A DNA stretch of 64,000 bases from Marinobacterium rhizophilum DSM 18822 (GCF_000378045.1 NZ_KB899111.1:1-64000), one strand, 5' to 3'. Positions 1 to 8,845 are shown, numbered from the stretch's first letter. Notes: generated by a model from the sequence alone, not told the origin. A program made the numbers and translations.

Positions 1-11
1 GGGTACGCCTG

Positions 12-36
12 AAAAGCCGGGGCGCCCTGCCCCGGC
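12..36 (-). terminator. Terminator after the TRAP solute-binding protein gene
   Basis: A perfect 8-bp stem (16-23 with 29-36, GCCGGGGC/GCCCCGGC) closes on a 5-nt loop. Read on the minus strand it is followed by a short T-run (AAAA at 12-15 on the plus strand). It lies 9 nt past the dctP stop codon, so it could end that transcript or attenuate reading into dctQM-type genes beyond the window. Confidence 0.7.
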
Positions 37-44
37 GGCAGGTA

Positions 45-1133
45 TTACTCGGCGCGGCTGCGGGGCAGGAACGCATTGGCTTCCCACAGGTCGTAGCCGC
101 TGCGGAAGGTGCTCAGGTCGTCCCAGACCTTCTTGAAGAAGGGATCCGCGGCGGATTTCTCAATAGCCACCTCATCCCACTTGCTCTTGAAGGTATCCAG
201 CATGGTCTGATTCCAGTAGCGAATCTGCACGCCTTCTTCCTGGGCCTTTGCCATGACGGGGAACTGCATGGCCTCACCCTCAGCTATCGAGTTGGTCATG
301 GATGCCATGCAGGTGGTCTCAATCGTTGCTTTCTGACCCTCGCTCATGCCGTTCCAGGCATCTTTGTTGACCAGCAACTCAAAGATGGTCGCCTGCTGAT
401 GCCAGCCGGGAAAGTAGTTGTACTTGACGATTTTATTCAGCCCAAGGCGGGTATCGATGGCGGGCTGGGAGAACTCGGTGGCATCAATGGCCCCTTTCTC
501 AAGCGCACCAAAGATCTCGCCGCCAGGCAGCTGCACAGTACCGACCCCCAGTTTCTCCATCACCGAGGCGCCAAGGCCAAAGAAGCGCATGTTCAGGCCC
601 TGCAGGTCTTCAGGCTTGTCGATCGGCTTGGCGAACCACCCTGATGTTTCGGGCGACAGGATGGCGCAGGGCAGCACCTTGACGTTGAAGCCGGCGCTGT
701 CGTACATCTCCTGATACAGGCTCATGCCGTTGCCGTAGTACAGCCAAGCCATGTACTCGCCGGCTTCGGGGCCGAAGGGCACGGCCGAAAACAGCGCGGC
801 GGCGGGAATCTTGCCCTGCCAGTAACCGGCGGTGGCATAACCCGAGTTGACCTTGCCGGAGGATACCGCATCGAGAATCTCCGGCGGACTGACCAGTTTG
901 CCAGGCTCATAGACCTTCATGCGGATATTGCCGTCGCTGACCTTATCGAGCCGCTCCGCTACCCAGGTAATTGTGGTGCCCAGCGCCGGCAGGTTGGTAC
1001 CAAAGGCGATCGGTGTTTTCAGCAACACCTTGTCAGCGGCCAGTGCAATGGGACTGGCAGTCATGAAGGCGGTGCCGGTAAAAATTGCACTGACGACGGC
1101 GGCGGACATGAGGCTTTTTGTAAGTTTTTTCAT
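45..1133 (-). CDS. dctP: TRAP transporter solute-binding protein (DctP family)
   Basis: This is a periplasmic receptor that would capture an organic acid and hand it to a DctQM-type membrane permease. The 362-residue product has a Sec signal peptide (about 1-32, ending near SPIALAAD). The mature part has DctP-family signatures: GYWQGKIPAAALFSAVPFGP around 103-122, the carboxylate-binding arginine at about 183 (LNMRF), and the LPGGEIFGALEKGAIDATEF stretch. This subtype includes 2-oxoacid binders such as TakP. Membrane subunits are not in view and may lie left of the window. A PdhR-like palindrome upstream and the neighbouring pdhR-aceEF genes suggest pyruvate or another 2-oxoacid as substrate; that is inference. 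Confidence 0.9.
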   Translation of the reverse strand: MKKLTKSLMSAAVVSAIFTGTAFMTASPIALAADKVLLKTPIAFGTNLPALGTTITWVAERLDKVSDGNIRMKVYEPGKLVSPPEILDAVSSGKVNSGYATAGYWQGKIPAAALFSAVPFGPEAGEYMAWLYYGNGMSLYQEMYDSAGFNVKVLPCAILSPETSGWFAKPIDKPEDLQGLNMRFFGLGASVMEKLGVGTVQLPGGEIFGALEKGAIDATEFSQPAIDTRLGLNKIVKYNYFPGWHQQATIFELLVNKDAWNGMSEGQKATIETTCMASMTNSIAEGEAMQFPVMAKAQEEGVQIRYWNQTMLDTFKSKWDEVAIEKSAADPFFKKVWDDLSTFRSGYDLWEANAFLPRSRAE

Positions 1134-1211
1134 GAAGTGTCCTCGGACAAGCGATGGTTATTTTTGTTGGAGTGTCGTGTTTTCTTGTGTAATCGGGCTA
1201 CATATCTGTAG

Positions 1212-1226
1212 ATTGGTAATACCAAT
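1212..1226. promoter_or_regulatory. PdhR-like operator upstream of dctP
   Basis: ATTGGTAATACCAAT is a perfect 15-bp palindrome. It closely matches the E. coli PdhR box (ATTGGTNNNACCAAT). It lies about 20 bp downstream of a dctP promoter candidate, where a bound repressor would block transcription. The cognate regulator is encoded 280 bp away. Confidence 0.75.
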
Positions 1227-1245
1227 TTACCCGATTTGTGTGTGT

Positions 1246-1275
1246 ACTGTATTTTTTATGTACAGTCATTGTCAA
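1246..1275 (-). promoter_or_regulatory. Candidate sigma-70 promoter of dctP
   Basis: On the minus strand a perfect -35 TTGACA (1275-1270) is followed after 18 bp by TACAGT (1251-1246) as a weaker -10. The start point would fall just before the 1212-1226 palindrome. The assignment rests on motif spacing only. Confidence 0.45.
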
Positions 1276-1332
1276 TGTTTTCGTGCTTAAACTTAGGTCT
1301 CTATTTTTCGATGCATGGGTGAGTATGCTTTC

Positions 1333-1361
1333 TTGATAAGAGCGAGCTGATAGAGTAGAAA
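1333..1361 (+). promoter_or_regulatory. Candidate promoter of pdhR
   Basis: TTGATA (1333-1338) and TAGAAA (1356-1361) are separated by exactly 17 bp. The -10 abuts a PdhR-like box at 1361-1375, a layout that would give autorepression. Confidence 0.45.
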
Positions 1362-1375
1362 GTGGTATTACCAAT
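1361..1375. promoter_or_regulatory. Second PdhR-like operator, upstream of pdhR
   Basis: AGTGGTATTACCAAT differs from the ideal ATTGGTATTACCAAT at one position. It overlaps the predicted start point of pdhR, so it probably mediates autoregulation, as E. coli PdhR does at its own promoter. Confidence 0.65.
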
Positions 1376-1502
1376 TTGTATTTTTGACGAGTGTCGGGTC
1401 ATGTGAGCTACAACTATAGGCGTCAGATGGAAAAGCGCCGTAACATGGCGTTTTTATTAGTGTTTTAATATGGCAGTTGCGTGGCGGGGGAGTGGAATCA
1501 AG

Positions 1503-2264
1503 GTGGCTTATCAGCGGGTAAAACAACCCAAAATTTCCGATGTCATTGTGCAGCAGGTAGAGGAAATGATTCTCGAGGGTACGCTCAAGCCGGGGCAGAA
1601 GCTGCTTCCCGAGCGTGAGCTTGCCAAGCAGTTTGATGTATCACGCCCATCGTTGCGAGAGGCTGTGCAGAAGCTGGCAGCGAAGGGATTGCTGGTGAGT
1701 CGTCAGGGCGGTGGAACCTATGTCTCCGAAGACCTTGGCGGCTCCTTCTCCGACCCGCTGCTCGAACTGTTCAAAACGCACCCCGAAGCTCAGTACGATC
1801 TGCTGGAATTTCGGCATGCGCTTGAGGGCGTGTCTGCATATTATGCTGCGTTGCGCAGTACCGCCGCCGACCGTGACACTATCCAGGCGCGCTATAACGA
1901 GCTGGAGCATTTTCACCGCAACAAGGAATTCGCCAAGGAGGTCGAGGCCGATGTCGAGTTTCATCTGGCCATTGCCGCAGCGACGCATAACATGGTGCTG
2001 CTGCACATGATGCGTGCGCTTTTCAGTCTGTTGCGACAGCATATCACCGACAACCTTTTGAATATCTATCCCAGGGCAGGTTACCGGGAAAAGATCCACG
2101 GTCAGCACGAGGCGCTGATGACTGCTATCCTTGCCGGAGAACCGGACAACGCGCGCAAGGCTGCCCATTATCATATCGCTTTTGTTGAAGAGGCCCTGCT
2201 TGAAGGCGAGCGGGAAAATACTCGACAGGAGCGTGCGCTGCGCCGGGCCAATGCCGGTGTTTGA
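1503..2264 (+). CDS. pdhR: Pyruvate dehydrogenase complex repressor PdhR (GntR/FadR family)
   Basis: This is a transcriptional repressor whose E. coli orthologue senses pyruvate and controls aceEF. The N-terminal winged helix-turn-helix carries the near-invariant PERELAKQFDVSRPSLREA stretch and GLLVSRQGGGTYV. The C-terminal FCD ligand domain has conserved histidines (VEFHLAIA, HGQHEAL). The sequence lines up with E. coli PdhR from its first residues (VAYQRVKQPK against MAYSKIRQPK). I therefore chose the GTG at 1503, which has a GGGGGAG Shine-Dalgarno upstream; an in-frame ATG at 1470 has no ribosome site. It sits directly before aceE, with matching palindromes in its own promoter and before dctP. 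Confidence 0.93.
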   Translation: MAYQRVKQPKISDVIVQQVEEMILEGTLKPGQKLLPERELAKQFDVSRPSLREAVQKLAAKGLLVSRQGGGTYVSEDLGGSFSDPLLELFKTHPEAQYDLLEFRHALEGVSAYYAALRSTAADRDTIQARYNELEHFHRNKEFAKEVEADVEFHLAIAAATHNMVLLHMMRALFSLLRQHITDNLLNIYPRAGYREKIHGQHEALMTAILAGEPDNARKAAHYHIAFVEEALLEGERENTRQERALRRANAGV

Positions 2265-2382
2265 TGGTACTTTATATGCTGCATCGCCGTATCTACAGGG
2301 ATATGGGTATGAGTGCGGGCCCGTAATGGGTGTCCGATGTCACGAAACGCCTGCCGAGGTTGAGGAATCGTAATTTTCCGAT

Positions 2383-2400
2383 TTGGTATTATTACTACAA
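2383..2400. promoter_or_regulatory. Possible operator in the pdhR-aceE gap
   Basis: TTGGTATTATTACTACAA joins a PdhR-type half-site (TTGGTA) to a half of the TACTACA type seen in the palindrome 67 bp further on. Its spacing is longer than in the two upstream boxes, so it is a weaker candidate. Confidence 0.35.
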
Positions 2401-2454
2401 AATTGTCGTTCGAAGCCGGTTTTGTTGCCATCAACAGGCGATATGTGCATAATA

Positions 2455-2483
2455 TTGACACCATTATGTAGTAATACTACAAG
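2455..2483 (+). promoter_or_regulatory. aceE promoter with palindromic operator in the spacer
   Basis: A perfect -35 TTGACA (2455-2460) lies 17 bp before TACAAG (2478-2483), a poor -10. The spacer and -10 are covered by the perfect 15-bp palindrome TGTAGTAATACTACA (2467-2481). Its centre GTAATAC equals that of the 1212-1226 PdhR box, but the outer bases differ. A protein bound here would occlude RNA polymerase. Confidence 0.5.
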
Positions 2484-2595
2484 ATAATAAGAACGAGAAG
2501 GTGGTGGGGCGCGGGGGAGCCTGCACAATAGGCTGTTCCGTCTTAACGCTTAAGTGGGATTGACTGCTCGAATAAGAATGAGTGGAGAAAGCAAA

Positions 2596-5253
2596 GTGCA
2601 AGAATTCGTTGAAGATATTGATCCGATTGAAACCCATGAATGGTTGGATGCACTGGAGTCTGTTGCCAAAAGCGACGGTGATGATCGTGCACGATATATT
2701 CTCAAACAGCTGGGGCGTAAGGCGGCGGATATCGGCGTAGGTAGCGCCGGTGCCACCACGACCCCGTACCGCAACACGATCGCTCCCAAAGACGAAAGTC
2801 GCATGCCGGGTGATTTGTTTGTCGAACGGCGTATTCGTTCCTTTATACGCTGGAACGCCATGGCAATGGTCATGCGCGCCAACGACAACAAGGAAGGGCT
2901 GGGTGGTCATATCTCCAGCTTCTCGTCGTCCGCTACGCTGTATGATATTGGCTTTAACTACTTTTTCCGCGGCAATGAAGGCGAGCAGGATGCCGACATG
3001 GTGTTCTTCCAGGGGCATATCTCCCCCGGTATCTACGCCCGCGCTTACCTTGAAGGCCGTTTGACCGAAGAGCAGCTCGACAACTTCCGTCGTGAAGTGG
3101 ACGGTAATGGTCTGTCTTCCTATCCTCACCCCTGGCTTATGCCGGACTTCTGGCAGTTCCCGACCGTGTCCATGGGTCTGGGACCGATTCAGGCGATCTA
3201 CCAGGCGCACGTGATGCGTTACCTGTCCGCCCGTAGCCTGATTAATCGCGGTGACCGCAAGATCTGGGCTTTCCTGGGCGACGGTGAGTGCGACGAGCCG
3301 GAAACCCTGGGTGCGATCTCCCTGGCCGGCCGTGAGCAGCTCGAAAACCTGATCTTCGTCATCAACTGCAACCTGCAGCGTCTTGACGGTCCGGTACGTG
3401 GTAACGGCAAGATCGTGCAGGAACTCGAAGGTATCTTCCGTGGTGCTGGCTGGAACGTAGTCAAGTGCCTGTGGGGACGTCACTGGGATCCGCTGCTGGA
3501 AAAAGACACTACTGGTCTGCTGCAAAAACGCATGGATGAAGTCTGTGACGGTGAGTTGCAGAACTACAAGGCTAACGGCGGCGCTTACACCCGCGAGCAT
3601 TTCTTCGGCAAATACCCGGAACTGCTCGAAATGGTGAAAGACATGTCCGATCAGGACATCATGAACCTGAACCGTGGCGGACACGACCCGTACAAAGTCT
3701 ATGCGGCTTACCAGGCAGCCTATCAGCACAAGGGCCAGCCCACCGTCATTCTGGCGCAGACCGTCAAGGGCTACGGTACCGGCACTTCCGGCCAGGCGAA
3801 GAACGATACCCACTCCATCAAGAAAGTCGCGATGGACGACCTCAAGGCGTTCCGCGACAACTTCAACATTCCGTTGACCGATGAGCAGCTGACTGAAGTT
3901 CCGTATTACCGTCCGTCACCGGATTCCGCGGAAATGAAGTACATGTTCGAGCGCCGCAAGCAGCTCGGAGGCTTCTACCCGACTCGCCGTACTGAGTTTG
4001 ACGTGCTGGAAACGCCGTCGCTTGAGGCTTTCGCCAGCCAGCTGAAATCCAGCGGTGAGCGTGAACTCTCGACGCAGATGGGTCTGAACCGCGTACTCAA
4101 TGTACTGGTCAAGGACAAGCAGATCGGTAATCGCATTGTGCCGATCGTTCCAGACGAAGCCCGTACTTTCGGTATGGAAGGCATGTTCCGCCAGCTGGGT
4201 ATCTACACCTCTGCCGGCCAGCGTTATGTACCGCATGACTCTGACCAGATCATGTTCTACAAAGAGTCCAAGACAGGTCAGGTGCTGGAAGAAGGTATCA
4301 ACGAAGCCGGCGCGTTCTCTGCCTGGCTGGCTTGTGCCACCTCCTACAGCAACAATAACTGCCCGATGGTACCGTTCTACATCTTCTACTCGATGTTCGG
4401 TTTCCAGCGCGTCATGGATCTGATCTGGGCGGCCGGCGACAGCCAGGCGCGCGGTTTCCTGATCGGTGCAACATCCGGCCGCACGACCCTGAACGGCGAA
4501 GGCCTGCAGCATCAGGACGGCCACAGCCACCTGATGGCACAGATGATCCCGAACTGTATCAGCTACGATCCGACCTACGCCTATGAAGTGGCTGTTATCG
4601 TACAGGACGGCCTTGAGCGCATGTACAAGAAGCAGGAAAACCGCTTCTACTACATCACCACGATGAACGAAAACTACAGCCATCCGGAAATGCCGGTGGG
4701 TGCGGAAGAGGGCATCATCAAGGGCATGTACCTGCTTGAAGAAGGCAAGAAGGCCGACCTCAAGGTTCAGCTGATGGGTTGTGGCACCATTTTGCGTGAA
4801 GTACGTGAAGCGGCGGTGATCCTGCGTGAAGAGTTCGGTATTGAAGCCGACGTCTGGAGCACCACCTCGATCAACGAACTGCGCCGTGAGGCTCAGGCGG
4901 CTGATCGCTGGAACATGATGCACCCGACCGACGAACCGCGTGTACCTTACGTGACCGAGTGCCTGCAGGACCGTCAGGGTCCGGTTATCGCCTCGACCGA
5001 TTACATGCGCATGTTTGCCGACCAGCTGCGCGAGTTTATTCCGCACCGCTACAAGGTGCTGGGTACCGATGGTTTCGGACGTTCCGATACGCGTACCAAG
5101 CTGCGTGAGTTCTTCGAAGTCAACCGTTACTACGTCGTTCTGGCTGCGCTCAAGGCGCTGCAGGAAGAAGGCAAGGTGCCTGCAACCGAAGTTGCCAAGG
5201 CGATGCAGAAGTTCAATCTGAACCCGGAAAAACCGGCGCCCTGGACCGTTTAA
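2596..5253 (+). CDS. aceE: Pyruvate dehydrogenase E1 component, homodimeric type
   Basis: AceE decarboxylates pyruvate with thiamine diphosphate and passes the acetyl group to the lipoyl arms of AceF. The 885-residue product matches the family length. The ThDP-Mg motif starts at about residue 228 (GDGECDE) and ends in the INCNLQRLDG segment; the DIPIET-like start (EDIDPIETHEWLDALESV) and the C-terminal region are intact. I prefer the GTG at 2596: GGAG lies 8 nt upstream and the protein then begins VQEFVEDIDPIET, like relatives. ATGs at 2578 and 2554 lack a clear ribosome site. aceF follows 48 bp downstream, and the pair is probably repressed by PdhR. Confidence 0.97.
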   Translation: MQEFVEDIDPIETHEWLDALESVAKSDGDDRARYILKQLGRKAADIGVGSAGATTTPYRNTIAPKDESRMPGDLFVERRIRSFIRWNAMAMVMRANDNKEGLGGHISSFSSSATLYDIGFNYFFRGNEGEQDADMVFFQGHISPGIYARAYLEGRLTEEQLDNFRREVDGNGLSSYPHPWLMPDFWQFPTVSMGLGPIQAIYQAHVMRYLSARSLINRGDRKIWAFLGDGECDEPETLGAISLAGREQLENLIFVINCNLQRLDGPVRGNGKIVQELEGIFRGAGWNVVKCLWGRHWDPLLEKDTTGLLQKRMDEVCDGELQNYKANGGAYTREHFFGKYPELLEMVKDMSDQDIMNLNRGGHDPYKVYAAYQAAYQHKGQPTVILAQTVKGYGTGTSGQAKNDTHSIKKVAMDDLKAFRDNFNIPLTDEQLTEVPYYRPSPDSAEMKYMFERRKQLGGFYPTRRTEFDVLETPSLEAFASQLKSSGERELSTQMGLNRVLNVLVKDKQIGNRIVPIVPDEARTFGMEGMFRQLGIYTSAGQRYVPHDSDQIMFYKESKTGQVLEEGINEAGAFSAWLACATSYSNNNCPMVPFYIFYSMFGFQRVMDLIWAAGDSQARGFLIGATSGRTTLNGEGLQHQDGHSHLMAQMIPNCISYDPTYAYEVAVIVQDGLERMYKKQENRFYYITTMNENYSHPEMPVGAEEGIIKGMYLLEEGKKADLKVQLMGCGTILREVREAAVILREEFGIEADVWSTTSINELRREAQAADRWNMMHPTDEPRVPYVTECLQDRQGPVIASTDYMRMFADQLREFIPHRYKVLGTDGFGRSDTRTKLREFFEVNRYYVVLAALKALQEEGKVPATEVAKAMQKFNLNPEKPAPWTV

Positions 5254-5301
5254 GGCTCCTGTGAACTTCGTAACGGTTGAGAATTAGTAGAGGACATTAT
5301 C

Positions 5302-7254
5302 GTGAGCACTATCACAATTACCGTTCCAGACCTGAGTGGCGCCTCGGATGTAGATGTCGTCGAGGTACTGGTCAAGGCCGGCGATGTCATTGCCGAAGGC
5401 GACAGCCTGATTGCCGTTGAGACCGATAAAGCCTCAATGGAAGTTCCGTCTACCCATGGCGGTACAGTCAAGGAAGTGATTATCCAGGAAGGCGGCACCT
5501 GTAACGAAGGTGACCAGATCCTGTTACTGGAAACCGGAGCCGCCGCTGAGGCTGAGGCTCCTGCTGCAGCGGCGCCCGCCGCGGCGGCACCTGCAGCGGC
5601 AGCGCCTGCTGCTGCCGCTGCTCCGGCCGCAGCAGCCAGTGTCGAAGAAGTTCGAGTACCGGATCTCAGCGGTGCTACCGATGTCGACGTGGTTGAAGTG
5701 CTGGTCAAGGCCGGTGACGTTATTGCCGAGGGTGACAGCCTGATTGCCGTCGAAACCGACAAGGCATCCATGGAAGTGCCGGCGCCAATGAGCGGCACGG
5801 TCAAGGAAGTCAAGATTGCGGCGGGCGGCACCTGCAACGAAGGCGATCTGATCCTGATGCTTGAAGTGGCAGGTTCGGTAGCCGCCGCGCCCCAGGCAGA
5901 GGCTCCGGCCGCTGCTGCCGCGGCGCCTGCACCAGCTGCGGCACCGGCGGCACCCGCTGTTGCCGGCGGTATCGAGGAAGTTCGGGTTCCGGATCTGAGC
6001 GGTGCGACCGATGTCGATGTCATCGAAGTGCTGGTCAAGGCCGGTGATGTCATTGCCGAGGGCGACAGCCTGATGGCGCTGGAAACCGACAAGGCTTCGA
6101 TGGAAGTGCCGGCGCCCAAGGGCGGTACCGTCAAGTCCGTCAGCATCAGTGCTGGTGCGACCTGCAACGAAGGTGATGTCATCCTGATGCTGGAGGTGGC
6201 GGGCAGTGCTGCGGTTGCAGCGCCTGCTGCCGCTGCTCCTGCACCTGCTGGAGCCACACCGGCGCCTGCGGCACCGGCCAAGGCTGCCCCGGCGGCTTCG
6301 GCTACTACGGTCAACCAGGCCCTGGAACAGAAAAATCGCAGTGTCCACGCAGGACCGGCTGTACGTGCCATTGCCCGCGAGTTTGGCGTTGATCTGTCCT
6401 TGGTAAGCGGTACCGGTCGTCGTGGCCGTATCGTTAAGGAAGACGTACAGAACTTCGTCAAGACCTCCCTCAAGGCGCTGGCTGAGAAGCCGGCCGGAGG
6501 CAGCGTTGTTGCGGGTGCCGGTATTCCTGCCATTCCTGCCATCGATTTCAGCCAGTTCGGCGAGATCGAAATGCAGAAGATGAGCAAGGTTGCCAAGGTG
6601 ACGGCGGCGAACATGACACGTTGCTGGCTTAATGTGCCGCACGTGACCCAGTTCGACAAGGCGGATATCACTGAACTGGAAGCCTTCCGCAAGGAAATGA
6701 AGGACGCTGCAGCGAAAGAGGGTGTGAAACTCACGCCGCTGCCGTTCATCATCAAGGCGGTGGCCCAGGCGCTGAAGGAAAACCCCAAGTTCAATGCTTC
6801 GCTGCATGCCGACGGCGAACACATTGTGCTGAAGAAATACATCAATGTCGGTCTGGCGGTGGATACGCCGAACGGCCTGATGGTCCCGGTGATCAAGGAT
6901 GCGGACAAAAAGTCGATCTACCAGTTGTCACTGGAAGCGAACGAACTGGCTGGCAAGGCCAAGGACCGCAAACTGAAGCCCAACGAGATGCAGGGCGGCT
7001 GCTTTACCATCTCGAGCCTGGGCGGCATTGGCGGAACCGGCTTTACGCCGATCGTGCCGGCGCCGGAAGTTGGTATCCTTGGTGTATCCAAAGCGGACAT
7101 CGAACCGCGCTGGAACGGCAAGGAGTTCGCGCCGCGTCTGATGCTGCCGCTGTGCCTGTCGTATGACCACCGGGCGATCAATGGTGGGGATGCTGGACGC
7201 TTCCTGACCTACCTGAACAGTCTGCTGAGCGATATTCGTCGCTTGGTGCTGTAG
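5302..7254 (+). CDS. aceF: Dihydrolipoamide acetyltransferase (E2) with three lipoyl domains
   Basis: This is the core E2 of the pyruvate dehydrogenase complex, moving acetyl groups from E1 to CoA. In order there are three near-identical lipoyl domains with ETDKASM lipoylation sites at Lys43, Lys154 and Lys264, each followed by an Ala-Pro rich linker. A peripheral subunit-binding domain (about 348-387, AVRAIAREFGVD..GRRGRIVKEDV) comes next. The acetyltransferase domain ends in SYDHRAINGGDAGRF with the catalytic His at about 623. The start is a GTG with GAGGA upstream. Two terminators follow. No lpd (E3) gene follows in this window. Confidence 0.97.
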   Translation: MSTITITVPDLSGASDVDVVEVLVKAGDVIAEGDSLIAVETDKASMEVPSTHGGTVKEVIIQEGGTCNEGDQILLLETGAAAEAEAPAAAAPAAAAPAAAAPAAAAAPAAAASVEEVRVPDLSGATDVDVVEVLVKAGDVIAEGDSLIAVETDKASMEVPAPMSGTVKEVKIAAGGTCNEGDLILMLEVAGSVAAAPQAEAPAAAAAAPAPAAAPAAPAVAGGIEEVRVPDLSGATDVDVIEVLVKAGDVIAEGDSLMALETDKASMEVPAPKGGTVKSVSISAGATCNEGDVILMLEVAGSAAVAAPAAAAPAPAGATPAPAAPAKAAPAASATTVNQALEQKNRSVHAGPAVRAIAREFGVDLSLVSGTGRRGRIVKEDVQNFVKTSLKALAEKPAGGSVVAGAGIPAIPAIDFSQFGEIEMQKMSKVAKVTAANMTRCWLNVPHVTQFDKADITELEAFRKEMKDAAAKEGVKLTPLPFIIKAVAQALKENPKFNASLHADGEHIVLKKYINVGLAVDTPNGLMVPVIKDADKKSIYQLSLEANELAGKAKDRKLKPNEMQGGCFTISSLGGIGGTGFTPIVPAPEVGILGVSKADIEPRWNGKEFAPRLMLPLCLSYDHRAINGGDAGRFLTYLNSLLSDIRRLVL

Positions 7255-7288
7255 CACTTTGGAAAGACCCACTTCCAAAACCTTGGCG

Positions 7289-7318
7289 TCAGGGCCCTGC
7301 TTGGGGTCCTGATTTTTT
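7289..7318 (+). terminator. First terminator after aceF
   Basis: A 9-bp stem (7289-7297 with 7304-7312, one G-U pair) around a TGCTTG loop is followed by six T. It is 34 nt past the aceF stop. Confidence 0.8.
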
Positions 7319-7385
7319 ACCGGCCTGCAATACAGCCGTGCCAGGTACAGGATAGTTTTTACAAAGCTGCAGACTGATGTAAACA

Positions 7386-7413
7386 AAAGGCCACTCGCTT
7401 GAGTGGCTTTTTT
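7386..7413 (+). terminator. Second terminator after aceF
   Basis: A perfect 7-bp stem GCCACTC/GAGTGGC (7390-7396, 7401-7407) with a GCTT loop is followed by six T. Together with the hairpin at 7289 it makes a double stop after aceEF. Confidence 0.85.
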
Positions 7414-7795
7414 ATGCCTGGACGTATGTATTCTGTGGGTGAAGAGATGCGCAGGGGCAGAGGTGTCGAGACAGGGCGAGGACTCAGCAATAATCGCTAC
7501 CCCATCGAGGCTATTCGAGTCGCTCCTGGCGACCTCCATGCTTTTGTATGGGGAGTGCCACAACTCCTGGTACCCCAGCCGCCGATGCTGCGAGCGAAGG
7601 GGGCGTCTCCTGTGTCTGGCGAAATCGGCATGCAGCTCATTCCAGACCATCATCCGTCCATCTGCCGGGTTAGACTGCAGTTTCCTGATCCAGCGGCCGC
7701 TAATCTAAGTACTCTCGTCAGTTAATGATATAGTGCGGGCTCAAAGACAGAGGTAGCGGGAGCTGCTGTCGCCGGGCTGTATCAAGGGTTGACGG
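7414..7795. other. Intergenic region without a recognised gene
   Basis: These 382 bases lie between the aceF terminators and the epimerase gene. Open frames exist on both strands, but their translations look non-coding and none has a family I recognise. A TATAGT at about 7730 could be a -10 for the epimerase gene. I see no RNA gene. Confidence 0.4.
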
Positions 7796-8809
7796 ATGAA
7801 CGTACTCATCACCGGGGTTGCGGGTTTTATCGGGTTCCATGTTGCCAGGCGCTTGTTGCAGGGCGGGTGGAAGGTGCTGGGGCTGGACAGTCTGAATGAC
7901 TATTACGACCCTGCGCTCAAGCGTGCCCGCCTGGCGTTGCTGACACCAGAGCCCGGCTTTCGCTTTGTCGGTACCGATCTGGCGGATCGAGCGGCGATGG
8001 AGTCACTGTTTGCCGGCCAGACCTTCGATCGGGTTATCCACCTGGCAGCCCAGGCGGGGGTGCGCTATTCGCTGGAAAACCCCCATGCTTATGTCGATGC
8101 GAATCTTTCGGGGTTGCTGAATGTGCTGGAGGGCTGCCGTGTGCAGCAGGTGGCGCACCTGGTCTATGCGTCGTCCAGTTCCGTCTACGGGCTGAATACC
8201 AAGGTGCCCTTTACCGAAACTGATGCGGTGGACCATCCGGTGTCACTCTACGCCGCCACCAAGAAGTCCGGCGAGTTGCTGACCCATTCCTATTCCCATT
8301 TATATGGTCTGCCCGCGACTGGCCTGCGTTTCTTTACGGTGTATGGTCCCTGGGGGCGCCCGGATATGGCGCCGATCAAGTTTGCCCGAGCGATCTGTGC
8401 CGGGGAGCCAATCGATGTGTACAACCAGGGCGAGATGAGTCGCGACTTTACCTATATCGACGACATTGTCGAGGGTGTCGTGGGGGTGCTCGATCAGGTT
8501 CCAGTACCGCAGCCCGATTGGATACCGGAGCTGGGTAGCCGCGGTCAGAGTTCGGCACCCTACCGTATTTTCAATATAGGTGCGGGGCAGCCGGTGGGGC
8601 TGCTGGATTTTATCCAGACACTGGAGCGCGGGCTGGGAATAGAAGCGCGGAAAAATTTTCTGCCCATGCAGCCGGGTGATGTCGCCCGTACCTGGGCATC
8701 AACCCAGGCGTTGCGGGATCTGACCGGGTTTAGTCCGCAGGTTGGGCTGGAGGAGGGGGTGGCGAAATTCGTTGCCTGGTACCGAGAGTTTTACAGCCCA
8801 ACTGTCTAG
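7796..8809 (+). CDS. NAD-dependent epimerase, UDP-glucuronate 4-epimerase type
   Basis: This extended short-chain dehydrogenase would interconvert UDP-glucuronate and UDP-galacturonate for surface polysaccharide. The N-terminal Rossmann motif is GVAGFIGFH (7-15), followed by GLDSLNDYYDPALK, typical of the UDP-glucuronate epimerase branch. The catalytic Ser region is YASSSSVYG and the YxxxK motif is YAATKKSGE. Later signatures are FFTVYGPWGRPDMA and SRDFTYIDDIVEG. The 337-residue length fits. It converges on galU, whose UDP-glucose product is the precursor of UDP-glucuronate; a UDP-glucose dehydrogenase is not in the window. Exact substrate is inferred from family resemblance. Confidence 0.88.
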   Translation: MNVLITGVAGFIGFHVARRLLQGGWKVLGLDSLNDYYDPALKRARLALLTPEPGFRFVGTDLADRAAMESLFAGQTFDRVIHLAAQAGVRYSLENPHAYVDANLSGLLNVLEGCRVQQVAHLVYASSSSVYGLNTKVPFTETDAVDHPVSLYAATKKSGELLTHSYSHLYGLPATGLRFFTVYGPWGRPDMAPIKFARAICAGEPIDVYNQGEMSRDFTYIDDIVEGVVGVLDQVPVPQPDWIPELGSRGQSSAPYRIFNIGAGQPVGLLDFIQTLERGLGIEARKNFLPMQPGDVARTWASTQALRDLTGFSPQVGLEEGVAKFVAWYREFYSPTV

Positions 8810-8845
8810 GTCGTAGGCCAGGAAACAAGGGGCAGGCTTCTGGCA

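Noticed and set aside
5250-6908. Long open frame (552 codons) antisense to aceF
   Set aside because: It mirrors the Ala/Pro-rich linkers and repeated lipoyl modules of aceF on the opposite strand, has low-complexity Ser/Ala/Thr composition and matches no family.
7414-7795. Small genes in the aceF-epimerase gap
   Set aside because: The frames on either strand of about 100 to 240 codons run through the terminators or show no plausible protein character.
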